A stretch of 7,329 nt of DNA from Thermoplasmata archaeon (lineage in GTDB: Archaea; Thermoplasmatota; Thermoplasmata; Thermoplasmatales; Thermoplasmataceae), in the NCBI GenBank assembly GCA_021799755.1, contig JAJYZU010000049.1, forward strand, positions 1-7,329, given 5' to 3'. The position numbers were made by a program, and so were the translations under genes. This document shows positions 1-6,349 of the stretch, piece after piece (position 1 is the first letter of the stretch; each line of letters starts with the position of its first letter). The notes beneath the pieces are model-generated. The model made no database searches. It saw nothing but the letters and a program-made list of their open reading frames with translations, and was not told where the DNA came from.

Positions 1-304
1 CCTGGCCGTTATCTATATTATATATAACAAGACTGTTTGCCTTATCCCTCTTCTGCAGATATGCGATGCGCTTGCCTTCCGGGCTTATGGCAGGCGCATA
101 ATTCCTTGTATCCGCCTCGAAGAGTTCCCTTGAGATGTCCTGATTCCCGAAGTGCTTTATGACAATGGACCCCTCGATGGTTTTTCCCTTTTCCCTGTAC
201 GTTCTGGATGTTGCAAATACGAGGCTGGATCCATCTGGCGTGATTTCAGCGGAAGAAATTACCCTGAGTTCCAGATAGTCTTCAACAGTATGTTCCCTGG
301 CCAT
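1..304 (-). CDS. S9-family (acylaminoacyl-peptidase-like) peptidase, N-terminal part
   Basis: The minus strand encodes 101 codons from an ATG at 304 and runs off the left edge. The protein starts MAREHTVEDYLELRVISSAE. Two repeats of the type found in TolB/PD40 beta-propeller blades are visible: ITPDGSSLVFATSR near residues 20-33 and ISPEGKRIAYLQ near 73-84, each with the usual (S/T)P(D/E)G turn. This is how archaeal S9 prolyl-oligopeptidase relatives begin: an N-terminal propeller gating a C-terminal alpha/beta-hydrolase that cleaves short peptides or acylated residues in the cytoplasm. The catalytic domain lies outside the window, so the enzyme class is inferred from the propeller start and a TolB-like propeller protein is possible. 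The start is supported by a TATA box about 23 bases upstream, which implies a leaderless mRNA. No damage is seen. The composite transposon lies just upstream of its promoter. Confidence 0.72.
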   Translation of the reverse strand, partial: MAREHTVEDYLELRVISSAEITPDGSSLVFATSRTYREKGKTIEGSIVIKHFGNQDISRELFEADTRNYAPAISPEGKRIAYLQKRDKANSLVIYNIDNGQ

Positions 305-322
305 GGTTATACAATGGCAGGG

Positions 323-332
323 TTATATTTTA
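323..332 (-). promoter_or_regulatory. TATA box of the S9 peptidase gene
   Basis: On the minus strand the sequence is TAAAATATAA, centred about 23-24 bases before the ATG at 304. This fits an archaeal TATA box with transcription starting at or very near the start codon. The BRE position just upstream falls in the 8-base target duplication (334-341, GATAAATG on this strand), so the insertion duplicated rather than destroyed it. Confidence 0.6.
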
Positions 333-333
333 G

Positions 334-341
334 CATTTATC
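334..341. repeat. Target-site duplication, left copy (CATTTATC)
   Basis: CATTTATC abuts the outer terminal repeat of the left IS copy, which begins at 342. The identical octamer abuts the outer terminal repeat of the right copy at 6373-6380. The inner flanks of the two IS copies differ (TTTTCGTA at 1603-1610 and CTGATTGT at 4072-4079). Eight bases is a common duplication length for several DDE transposase families. Confidence 0.75.
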
Positions 342-364
342 GACATTGTCAAAAACCGGTTGAT
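342..364 (+). repeat. IS copy A left terminal inverted repeat
   Basis: The 23 bases start GACATTGTCAAAA and end GTTGAT. They match the inverted right end at 1580-1602 except for four central positions. The same tip and inner hexamer recur at 4080-4102 and, inverted, at 6350-6372, which defines the ends of all three intact junctions plus this one. Confidence 0.8.
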
Positions 365-1540
365 AAGTACTGGTGATACAAGTAGGATGTCCTCAGCAGC
401 CCTTCCTTTGTCTTGAACCGGTGCTTGAACAGCCATTACTGTATGGAGAAGTGCTGTTCTGCAAGATCGGAGGTCTTCTCCACCTTCGGATTCTTTAGGT
501 AGAGGAACATCTCCTTCCTGTGCTTCCTCATAAAGGTGAGGAAGCTCCCTATTATGCCATCATCCCCGTAAAGGCTGTTGAGCTTGTAAAAGATCAGGTC
601 AACGGTTTCCGATTCACTCTTTCCGCCCGTCAGTTTCATGACCGCATCCCTGTTTTTTCCCAGCCTGTCCATGTTTGTCCTGTTCTGGAAAAACATATAC
701 TTGATCAGCCTCTTGCCATATCAAGATCATTCTCCCTGCCGGCATCTTTGATCCTGTGTGCAAGATCCTTCTCGATATGGAAGAGGCATCTCTGCCTTCT
801 TGTGCGTATTCCAAGATTTGATGACACTCTTTCCAGGACGGATTCATAATGGTATCCGTCGGTGGTCATGAATATATGATCCGGCATCGTGAACCTTGAG
901 ATCGCCTTCATGAAGAAGGTGACAGGGGTCTCCTCATTCAGGTCTTCAAGGTTCTCCTCCACAAAACCGCCTGTCTTTGCATCCTTCAATAAGGCACGGT
1001 ATTTCTCCACACCGTCAATGTGCGCATGCCGCTCGTCGTACACAAAGTAACCGGATGATTCCATCATTCCTTTCAGTGGTGCCGGTATGTTCTTCCTGAT
1101 GATCTCATGCGATATGATCACGCTGCCGAGAATGCGGAAGAGATCAGCTGCCTTCCTTAGAGATGTTTTAACTCTTGTTCTCAAACCATTTCCCCTTATG
1201 TCATCGGGAAAATGCTTTCCATAACCGTAATTTGGATGCCTTGCAACGAATGAATATCTGCAGTCATTGCAGATGTCTCTCTGAATACTGTACCATTCTC
1301 CATGGTTCTGATGCAGGTACCATTCCTCACCACGTTCTTTGAGCGGCATTGCGGGCACATTGAACTCATGAAGCTGATCAGATTATGATCCTTCAGCTCC
1401 ATGTCCATCATGGGCATGTTATTTACCAGAAAGACGGAAGATGAATCAATTGAAACATAATCATCTGGTGATGTGGAAACTCTCCTGAACTCAGTGTATG
1501 GCGCCTTCCTCAGTCGCATGTCATGTAATGCGGAGGACAT
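349..1540 (-). pseudogene. Degenerate zinc-ribbon DDE transposase of IS copy A
   Basis: Read from the ATG at 1540 to a TGA at 349-351, the intact protein would have had about 395 residues. The N-terminal part carries CPQCRSKNVVRNG, the first half of a CxxC...CxxC zinc ribbon. A one-base loss near 1290 shifts the frame; copy B reads through the same place in frame. The next frame (about 1290-712) holds the second Cys pair (CNDC), a likely first catalytic Asp in FVYDERHAHIDG, a second in IFMTTDGYHYES, and the CLFHIEKDL segment. A second shift near 712 leads to KRLIKYMFFQNRTNMDRLG and the probable catalytic Glu in DLAEQHFSI. An in-frame TAA at 436-438 then interrupts the tail, where copy B has a Ser codon in the matching motif. 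Three independent lesions mean it cannot make active transposase. The role of each acidic residue is inferred from motif spacing. Confidence 0.82.
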
Positions 1541-1579
1541 ATTTCATGATTTCGGTTCCGCAGTACCTGTCAGGAAAAA

Positions 1580-1602
1580 ATCAACTAAATTTTGACAATG
1601 TC
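1580..1602 (-). repeat. IS copy A right terminal inverted repeat
   Basis: This is the inverted partner of 342-364, reading inward as GACATTGTCAAAA, a divergent spacer, then GTTGAT. The cargo promoter begins only about eight bases beyond this end. Confidence 0.8.
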
Positions 1603-1609
1603 TTTTCGT

Positions 1610-1624
1610 AGAAAGGTTAATATA
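1610..1624 (+). promoter_or_regulatory. Archaeal promoter (BRE plus TATA box) of the cargo operon
   Basis: AGAAAGG (1610-1616) resembles a purine-rich BRE and is followed directly by TTAATATA (1617-1624). The TATA centre lies about 26 bases before the GTG at 1646, the usual archaeal TATA-to-start-site distance, so a leaderless transcript from 1646 is likely. It is the only clear promoter in the cargo, and the later genes are tightly packed behind it. The box lies only eight to fifteen bases inside the end of IS copy A. Confidence 0.55.
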
Positions 1625-1645
1625 GTTGTGATTCGTGAAGTTTGT

Positions 1646-2185
1646 GTGAATGAGAGTACACACCTCATAAATCCATTATGGAGTCAAATGGTAGTCCAAG
1701 AAGGGCAGGAAAGGCCATTGCATGCGAAAGGATCTAATAACTACTGGAAGAAAAGTGTCCTAGCTTTTGTGACAATCGGTCTCGTTTTAACAGTCGTCGG
1801 AGTCCCGGTATACACCTTAGCAACAACGGCAGCAAGCAGTGCGATTCCCCTCGATTTCTCGGCTGGGAGTACTCCCATGCGTACGGTGTCTTTGAACGTT
1901 GGTGCCACTGGCGATCTCATCGATTACGAACTCACTCACTGGGGCGCTAAACCATCAATTGCTTTGCTTGCGGACATTATTACGGATGCATTTTCGGATG
2001 TTGGACTTGAAGCTGCGTTTTATTTCGTTCTCGGAGGGGTAGGTATAGAAGATGCTGCCGGGGCGATCCTTGCGGCTGGTTTATTTTCAGATTCGGCAAT
2101 TGCAACGGCTCTTCTGGCATTTCTGTCCTCACCAGTAGGATGGGGGGTTCTGATTTTCATAGGCAGCGTTATTGTAGGATTTTAG
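1646..2185 (+). CDS. Small exported or membrane protein with hydrophobic Gly/Ala-rich C-terminus; candidate peptide-toxin precursor
   Basis: I do not recognise the family. From the GTG at 1646 it has 179 residues; an ATG at 1688, preceded by GGAG, would give 165. The upstream in-frame codons run into the IS end and are unlikely to be native. Numbered from the ATG, residues 1-22 are polar and end in Lys-Lys, and 23-45 form one hydrophobic segment (SVLAFVTIGLVLTVVGVPVY). The following TTAASSA could be a signal-peptidase site. Residues 50-100 are a mixed polar region. From 107 to the end the chain is strongly hydrophobic and rich in Gly, Ala, Leu and Ile, with two short acidic breaks (IED, FSD), ending GSVIVGF. 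There is no cysteine, so disulfides, lanthionines and thioether bridges are excluded. A signal-like N-terminus, spacer and membrane-active C-terminus is the layout of SdpC-like or other hydrophobic bacteriocin precursors. A plain membrane protein remains possible. It is followed 48 bases later by a membrane protease gene. Confidence 0.65.
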   Translation: MNESTHLINPLWSQMVVQEGQERPLHAKGSNNYWKKSVLAFVTIGLVLTVVGVPVYTLATTAASSAIPLDFSAGSTPMRTVSLNVGATGDLIDYELTHWGAKPSIALLADIITDAFSDVGLEAAFYFVLGGVGIEDAAGAILAAGLFSDSAIATALLAFLSSPVGWGVLIFIGSVIVGF

Positions 2186-2233
2186 TTGAGTGATCGTGTC
2201 CCTGTAGATGTGTGAACATGGTATGAGGCGGCG

Positions 2234-3064
2234 TTGACCCAGACGAAAGAATCGTTCAGGAGTTGGGCGATTTCTTTTATTATTTGGATAACTGCCAGCG
2301 GGGCAGTCTTCGCGGTGGAGTGGTTTTATGTAACCACCATTATCAGTTCGAGTTCGGAACTGTTCATATTCATAAATGCTTTAACTTTAGCGGCATCATT
2401 GGGGTCCAGACAATATTTTGTTGTAAGGAAACGGACTGGAAGCGGACCCTCAGACTGGCGAATTCAAGGCGCAATCTTTGATGATGCCCTATCCAGACAG
2501 TATTCGGAAGAGGGACATAATATCCTCGGAAGAGACATAGAGATTTACAGGATATTTGATCAGCATTTTTCGAGAGCCTCGTCTCCTGCATTCTCAATCA
2601 GGGGAAAGACTCCTAGAATTTTTGTGTTCAGCTCTTTTTTCGCGTCTCTCAACCAAGATGAGAGAAAGGCACTGATTATACATGAGCTTAGTCATTACTT
2701 ATACAGAGACCTTACGGTCACCTATCTTTTGGCATTACTCTTTACAATTTCGCTTGGAGGTTTACTCATTACCTTGGCATTAGTGCTATTATTCAGCGGG
2801 ATCGATCAATTTCTTATCTATATCCTTATTTCCTTTTCAGCAATTTCGTTGACACTTCTAATTGCTCTACGGTGGCATCTTGCGGGACAAGAATACCGAG
2901 CGGACCGGTTGACAGTTGAATTGCAAGATGAGAATAGAAGCATTAAAGGCGTTCTGGAGAAATCCTGTTCCTATTTAAGGACGCACCTTTCTCAGAATAA
3001 ACTGCGAAGAATTGAAGCTCTATGCCTGAAAAGGCTCAAACATCTGGGGGTTCACGGCCATTGA
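2234..3064 (+). CDS. M48 family (HtpX-like) membrane zinc metalloprotease
   Basis: The protein has 276 residues, close to HtpX length. Residues about 12-36 and 40-58 are hydrophobic and form an N-terminal hairpin. The catalytic part follows: AFSIRGKTPRIFVFSSFFASL (around 119-139) is the usual M48 lead-in, and HELSH at 150-154 is the HEXXH zinc site followed by RD. Two more membrane segments (about 163-188 and 191-212) come before GQEYRAD, where Glu220 is the expected third zinc ligand. All key residues are present, so activity is likely. By analogy with HtpX the active site should face the cytoplasm and cut membrane or membrane-associated proteins. The frame is closed by a TGA at 2213 and its first start is a TTG at 2234 behind GAGGCGG; later starts would remove the first membrane segment. 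It lies between the hydrophobic-peptide gene and the RDD-SpoIIM gene. Processing of the first gene's product or membrane housekeeping during its export are both possible roles. Confidence 0.88.
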   Translation: MTQTKESFRSWAISFIIWITASGAVFAVEWFYVTTIISSSSELFIFINALTLAASLGSRQYFVVRKRTGSGPSDWRIQGAIFDDALSRQYSEEGHNILGRDIEIYRIFDQHFSRASSPAFSIRGKTPRIFVFSSFFASLNQDERKALIIHELSHYLYRDLTVTYLLALLFTISLGGLLITLALVLLFSGIDQFLIYILISFSAISLTLLIALRWHLAGQEYRADRLTVELQDENRSIKGVLEKSCSYLRTHLSQNKLRRIEALCLKRLKHLGVHGH

Positions 3065-4089
3065 AGCTCGCTAGCATTCCGAACAGGTACGTAAGTTACG
3101 TTGTGGAGCAGTCGTTCCTGGTGCCGGTTTCTGCTTTGTTGACCTATTCGTTTGGCGTGAAACCTGTCATACTAGGAGTGTTCTTAGCGTACAAATTGAA
3201 TTTTCTAGCTGCCGTTAACCTAATATTCGCTACAAGCACTGGTTGGATTAATATTGCTTCGTTGTTCATTATCTCATTTCTCTATTACACCTTTGAATCT
3301 GGAAGTGGAGTTGGAATTGGAACCAACATTTTTGGCTTCCGAATTGTTGCAAAATATGAACTCCCGTCAATCCAGATATTTGCTTTATCAAGCCTAAGAA
3401 ACTTGGTTAAGTCTTTTTTTCTTGCAAACTTAGGTAATGCATTGTTCGTTATCGTTTTCAGACAAAAGATGCAGACTTTAGTCGATCATTACTTTGATGT
3501 TGTAGTAGCCACAGAAAAAGATGAATTAAAACAGAGTTTTTGGCAAGGTTTGTATTCTTCCATGTTTATGTACTACTCAACGTTCCTTATACTGTTAATC
3601 TTGTTCACGTTCGAAGTTGCTGGATTGCCCTCTACCACGTTGTCGTCTGGAGACTCATCAAATTACAATATCTATAGCACTTTCTACTCCATAATTGGCA
3701 ACAACTTGGTCCTTGATATTTTGGGCTATATGTTTGGCGGGTTAACGATACTGATAGGTACATTCGTTCGTCTCTTCTCCTCCAATATTCTGGAGACAAA
3801 CATAATAGCCTCGTTAAATCATTCGAACGGGGCAATTTCATTTGTGCGTTTTATTCTTCCTCAGTTCTTTCCCGAGACAATGGGATACGTTTTTGGGATC
3901 GCCAGTGCTATCTCAGTTACTGAAGTATTTCTCTATTATCTTCAATCCTTGTTGAGAAATGAAAAAAAAGAGTACTTCGTCACCCAGAGCAAGATTCAAC
4001 TATTGAACTTAGGATATTACATGGCCCTTTCAGTATTGTTGATCATAATTGGTGCTGTAATTGAATCTTTCCTGATTGTGACATTGTAA
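3022..4089 (+). CDS. RDD-SpoIIM (DUF95) fusion membrane protein
   Basis: The 355-residue protein has many hydrophobic segments. The N-terminal part matches the RDD pattern: an early Arg and acidic residue in PNRYVSYVVEQSF (20-32), then GSGVGIGTNIFGFRIV (94-109) between hydrophobic stretches. The C-terminal part (about 218-352) matches SpoIIM-type proteins: IIGNN (224-228), a Gly-rich segment GGLTILIGT, then ILPQFFPE (278-285) and IESFL (347-351) in the places of the family's LPHG..E and iEaf signatures. RDD and SpoIIM proteins are integral membrane proteins of poorly known function, often in clusters linked to export or membrane stress; here a role in export or self-protection is inferred. 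The ATG at 3022 overlaps the protease gene by 43 bases. A TTG at 3061, overlapping the protease stop codon, starts just before the RDD domain and may be the true coupled start. The last codons and the TAA come from the terminal repeat of IS copy B, so the C-terminus may be trimmed. Confidence 0.78.
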   Translation: MPEKAQTSGGSRPLKLASIPNRYVSYVVEQSFLVPVSALLTYSFGVKPVILGVFLAYKLNFLAAVNLIFATSTGWINIASLFIISFLYYTFESGSGVGIGTNIFGFRIVAKYELPSIQIFALSSLRNLVKSFFLANLGNALFVIVFRQKMQTLVDHYFDVVVATEKDELKQSFWQGLYSSMFMYYSTFLILLILFTFEVAGLPSTTLSSGDSSNYNIYSTFYSIIGNNLVLDILGYMFGGLTILIGTFVRLFSSNILETNIIASLNHSNGAISFVRFILPQFFPETMGYVFGIASAISVTEVFLYYLQSLLRNEKKEYFVTQSKIQLLNLGYYMALSVLLIIIGAVIESFLIVTL

Positions 4090-4102
4090 CATCTTTGTTG
4101 AT
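4080..4102 (+). repeat. IS copy B left terminal inverted repeat
   Basis: It reads GACATTGTAACATC, a short spacer, then GTTGAT, aligned without gaps to the other three ends over 23 positions. It overlaps the end of the RDD-SpoIIM gene, whose codons ACA, TTG and stop TAA fall inside it. Confidence 0.72.
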
Positions 4103-4166
4103 TCTCCAGATTCCCCCTTTCGTTGTGAAAACGTGACTGCCAATTCTCCGTTGATAGCCTGTGATA

Positions 4167-4326
4167 TCAGTATGATGTCTTTAGCAGTTCGTGATCGGTC
4201 TTGAACCTCCTCTTCAGGAGCTCGGACCTTATGGAGAAATGGTGCTCAGCCACATTATTGGTCTTGCCTGCATTGGAATAGCCAAGGTACTGGAATATTT
4301 CCCTCCTCTTCCTCCTCAGTTCCTTC
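4167..4326 (-). pseudogene. C-terminal fragment of IS copy B transposase
   Basis: About 53 codons remain, ending at a TGA at 4167-4169. The fragment contains NNVAEHHFSIRSELLKRRFK, which aligns with the tail of the copy A transposase (DLAEQHFSI and KHRFKTKEGLLRTSY). It includes the probable catalytic Glu. Alignment to copy A fails upstream of LRRKRREIFQYLG, exactly where the nested element's terminal repeat begins, so open-frame codons beyond 4326 are not transposase. No start or catalytic core remains. Confidence 0.72.
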
Positions 4327-4358
4327 AAACTTGAGTTCCGCATGATATTCTTTATCAC
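4327..4358 (+). repeat. IS1634-like left terminal inverted repeat
   Basis: It starts AAACTTGAGTTCCGCATGA and matches the inverted sequence at 5922-5953 at most positions, apart from one base in the first part and a diverged stretch of about seven bases before TTATCAC. Confidence 0.62.
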
Positions 4359-4409
4359 TGTCTCATGCAGACCCTTGGTTTTACACAGTTTTTTATGAAT
4401 TATAGAAAA

Positions 4410-4427
4410 TTATGTATGTGCATTTTC
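4410..4427 (+). repeat. Subterminal inverted repeat of the IS1634-like element, left
   Basis: TTATGTATGTGCATTTTC here pairs with the inverted TTATGTATGTGCATATTC at 5853-5870, with one mismatch in 18. The left copy overlaps the transposase stop codon and the right copy lies just upstream of its start. It may be a transposase binding site. Confidence 0.6.
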
Positions 4428-5851
4428 AGAGATTCTGGGATACGGCAACCCCAGACTCTTCAGGATGCCAGAAACTTCCCTGCTTTCCGATGAGATGTAC
4501 AGATCTCTATCTTCCACATTCACAGGGACGACATACAGGCGGTTCAGATCTTTCCTTATACTGTTTATCGATTTCCCGGTGCGTTTTTCCATGATCCCTG
4601 AAATTAGAAGGGACAATACGCATACAAAGACATGAGTCCTGATCAGGTCAGATTTCCGGTGATATACTGGACTGATCCCGATGAGGGATTTTATTGTCTT
4701 GAAGGAACGCTCGATCTGCCACTGTTCCTGGTATGCCATAACAACATCGCTTTCCAGGATATCGGTATTGGTGACGATCAGGAACCTCCCTGCAATCCTT
4801 TTCGGGGTGTCGATCCTCTTTTAGTTCAGCGTTGTCCCACTTGCTAAGAACTTCACAAGGGATTTCATTTTCCACATGGATCTCTTCAGGTCCTTCTGAT
4901 CCGTAATCTCTGACATCTCCCCCTTTACAATAGCAAGTTTATCATTGAGATCCTTCAGGTCGAGCTTTTCTCTCTGTTTGTTGTATGCTGCAATGTATCT
5001 CCTCTTTTCCGCAGTCCTTTCCTGATCTTCCGTCGAATCGAGTTTCATCATATCGTCCATGCTTGTGGCAACCTTCTGCATGATCAAATGATCCATCAAC
5101 TGGCCATCCGTGAAATCCGTCTCCATGAGTATTCTGTGGTATGGCTGATCCCATCCGTACACTGCTGTAATATATAGATTCTGATCCAAAAGATCCAGTG
5201 ATCCTGATCTTCCGAATGCCCTGTCCGCGATGAATGTCACATTCTTTATTCCGAACCTATCCTTCAGAACAGATATGGTGGATTCAAGCGTCTTCGAATC
5301 CATGGTGTTTCCAGGCCAGACCTCATGATGTATCGGGATTCCGTCTGCCATGATAAGGCCGATGACGATCTGCCCTTCCCCCTCTTCTTCATTGTTTTCG
5401 CGACCCTCAGAATATGATGACATGAGATCGTAATGCACAACCGATGTGTCCGGCTTAAGGAAACTGAATATGCCGATATCCATTTCATCCTTCTTTGCGA
5501 TGAGGCGGTCCAAGGATCTGTATACGTTGTCTTCGCTCATGTGCAATTCCCATGGATAGTACACCCTGCCTGCCAGATACATGCGGTCAATGTCGGACTG
5601 ATCTTCAGATCATTCAAGGAGAATTTCCTCATGGCTTCACCGTATCCATCAAATATTTTCCGGTATCTTTCCCTGTCCGTGTCGGACTTTACCGGACCGA
5701 GGTATTTCAGGGTATTGGTTTTCTGCTTCCTGTCCTCAACCTTTCTCTCAGCTATGGATGCATATTCCAGCATTGCGGATCCTCTTCTGACCTTTGTATA
5801 CCTAAGGAACACAATGTGCAGTGATGTGGGAGTATTTATGGATGTGTGCAT
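4410..5851 (-). pseudogene. Degenerate IS1634-type DDE transposase
   Basis: From the ATG at 5851 to the TAA at 4410 the gene would encode about 480 residues, normal for this family. The N-terminal frame contains HIVFLRYTKVRRGSAMLEYA and NTLKYLGPV. A frameshift near 5600 leads into the frame DQSDIDRMYLAGRVYYPWEL. That frame holds the first catalytic Asp in VVHYDLMSSYSEG, the second in VTFIADRAFGRSGSL, and the Glu in YQEQWQIERSFKTIKSLIG, the Y-R-E-K-like signature. An in-frame TAA at 4821-4823 separates the second Asp from the Glu; reading through it restores KRIDTPKRIAGRFLIVTN. The cut-and-paste transposase is therefore inactive although all three catalytic residues are still encoded. Confidence 0.85.
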
Positions 5852-5852
5852 C

Positions 5853-5870
5853 GAATATGCACATACATAA
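5853..5870 (-). repeat. Subterminal inverted repeat of the IS1634-like element, right
   Basis: This is the partner of 4410-4427. Together with TGTGCA at 5844-5849 it also forms a short local hairpin with a small loop (TGTGCA...TGCACA), next to the transposase start. Confidence 0.6.
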
Positions 5871-5921
5871 AACCGGAATGAATACCAGGAGAAACAATAG
5901 ATAAGGGAGTTTGTAAAAATC

Positions 5922-5953
5922 GTGATAATTTATCTCATGCGGAAGTCAAGTTT
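5922..5953 (-). repeat. IS1634-like right terminal inverted repeat
   Basis: Read inward from 5953 it gives AAACTTGACTTCCGCATGA and continues to TTATCAC. The junction with IS copy B is sharp: the following TTAACTCTTGTTCTCAAAC is again collinear with copy A near 1168. Confidence 0.62.
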
Positions 5954-6310
5954 TAACTCTTGTTCTCAAACAATTTTCCCTTATGTCATCGGGAAAATGC
6001 TTTCCATAACCGTAATTGGCCGGCTTTGCAACAAAGGAATATCCGCAGTTCCTGCAGATGTGTCTCTGAATACTGTCCCCAGTTTCCATGGTCCTGAGGC
6101 ATGTGCCATTCCTCACAATGTTCCTTGAGCGGCACTGGGAACACACGGGGTTCATGAAGCTGATCAGATCATGTTCCTCATGGGAATGTTGCTGACCAGT
6201 AAAACGGGGGAAGAATCCATGGAAGTAAAGTAATCCAATGAGGTCGAAACTCTCCTGAATTCAGTGTATGGCGCCTTCCTCAGTCGCATGTCACGTAATG
6301 CGAAAGACAT
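5954..6310 (-). pseudogene. N-terminal fragment of IS copy B transposase
   Basis: From the ATG at 6310 the first frame gives MSFALRDMRLRKAPYTEFRR, nearly the same as copy A. A small deletion with frameshift near 6180 breaks it at about residue 55. The next frame holds the complete zinc ribbon: CSQC near 6144-6133 and CRNC near 6060, separated by RNIVRNG and TMETGDSIQRHI. It then runs NYGYGKHFPDDIRENCLRTR up to the junction with the nested element. This copy shows the undamaged reading at the place where copy A lost a base. No catalytic residue remains in this part. Confidence 0.8.
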
Positions 6311-6349
6311 ATTTCATGATTTCGATCAAGCAGCGCAAATTAGGGATAA

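Larger units (their letters stand above)
342..1602 (-). mobile_element. IS copy A, full length (1261 bp), zinc-ribbon DDE transposase type
   Basis: Both 23-bp terminal inverted repeats are present (342-364 and 1580-1602). They share GACATTGTCAAAA at the tip and GTTGAT at the inner end. Between them lies one degenerate transposase gene on the minus strand that fills nearly the whole element; its frame ends within the left repeat. The family cannot be fixed from the sequence alone. An N-terminal CxxC zinc ribbon, a DDE core and an apparent 8-base duplication fit archaeal relatives of the ISL3/IS256/IS1595-like groups. Confidence 0.75.
4327..5953 (-). mobile_element. IS1634/IS4-superfamily insertion sequence nested in IS copy B
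   Basis: The ends are imperfect inverted repeats of about 32 bases. Inward from 4327 the sequence is AAACTTGAGTTCCGCATGA, and inward from 5953 it is AAACTTGACTTCCGCATGA; both continue to TTATCAC. A second inverted pair, TTATGTATGTGCAT, lies exactly 83 bases inside each end (4410 and 5870). That symmetry supports the boundaries and a length near 1627 bp. The single transposase gene fills the space between the subterminal repeats. I see no target duplication. The host IS has lost about 630 bases at the site, which fits an insertion followed by adjacent deletion. Confidence 0.68.

Noticed and set aside
152..376. Plus-strand open frame of 74 codons at the left
   Set aside because: It lies antisense to the S9 peptidase gene and runs across its promoter and the IS junction; its product has no family resemblance.
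520..849. Plus-strand open frames opposite the transposases (for example 520-849, 4632-4847, 5433-5870)
   Set aside because: The minus-strand frames carry recognisable transposase motifs; the plus-strand products are low-information shadows.
1196..1358. Programmed frameshifting as the explanation of the overlapping transposase frames in copy A
   Set aside because: There is no slippery run at the junction. Copy B reads through the same place in frame, and copy A has further lesions, so this is decay.
1649..1669. A six-codon reading frame (MRVHTS) at the start of the cargo transcript, as a possible leader peptide
   Set aside because: It has no ribosome binding site, lies inside the likely first codons of the main gene, and has no repeated codons or hairpin of an attenuator.
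5841..5870. The TGTGCA...TGCACA hairpin as a terminator or regulatory RNA
   Set aside because: It lacks a following T run and half of it is the subterminal repeat of the IS1634-like element, which explains it.
5903..5953. An inverted fragment of the copy B transposase tail on the plus strand
   Set aside because: The match to 4327-4376 is better explained as terminal inverted repeats of the nested element, because the left copy does not align with transposase A and the spacing is symmetric.
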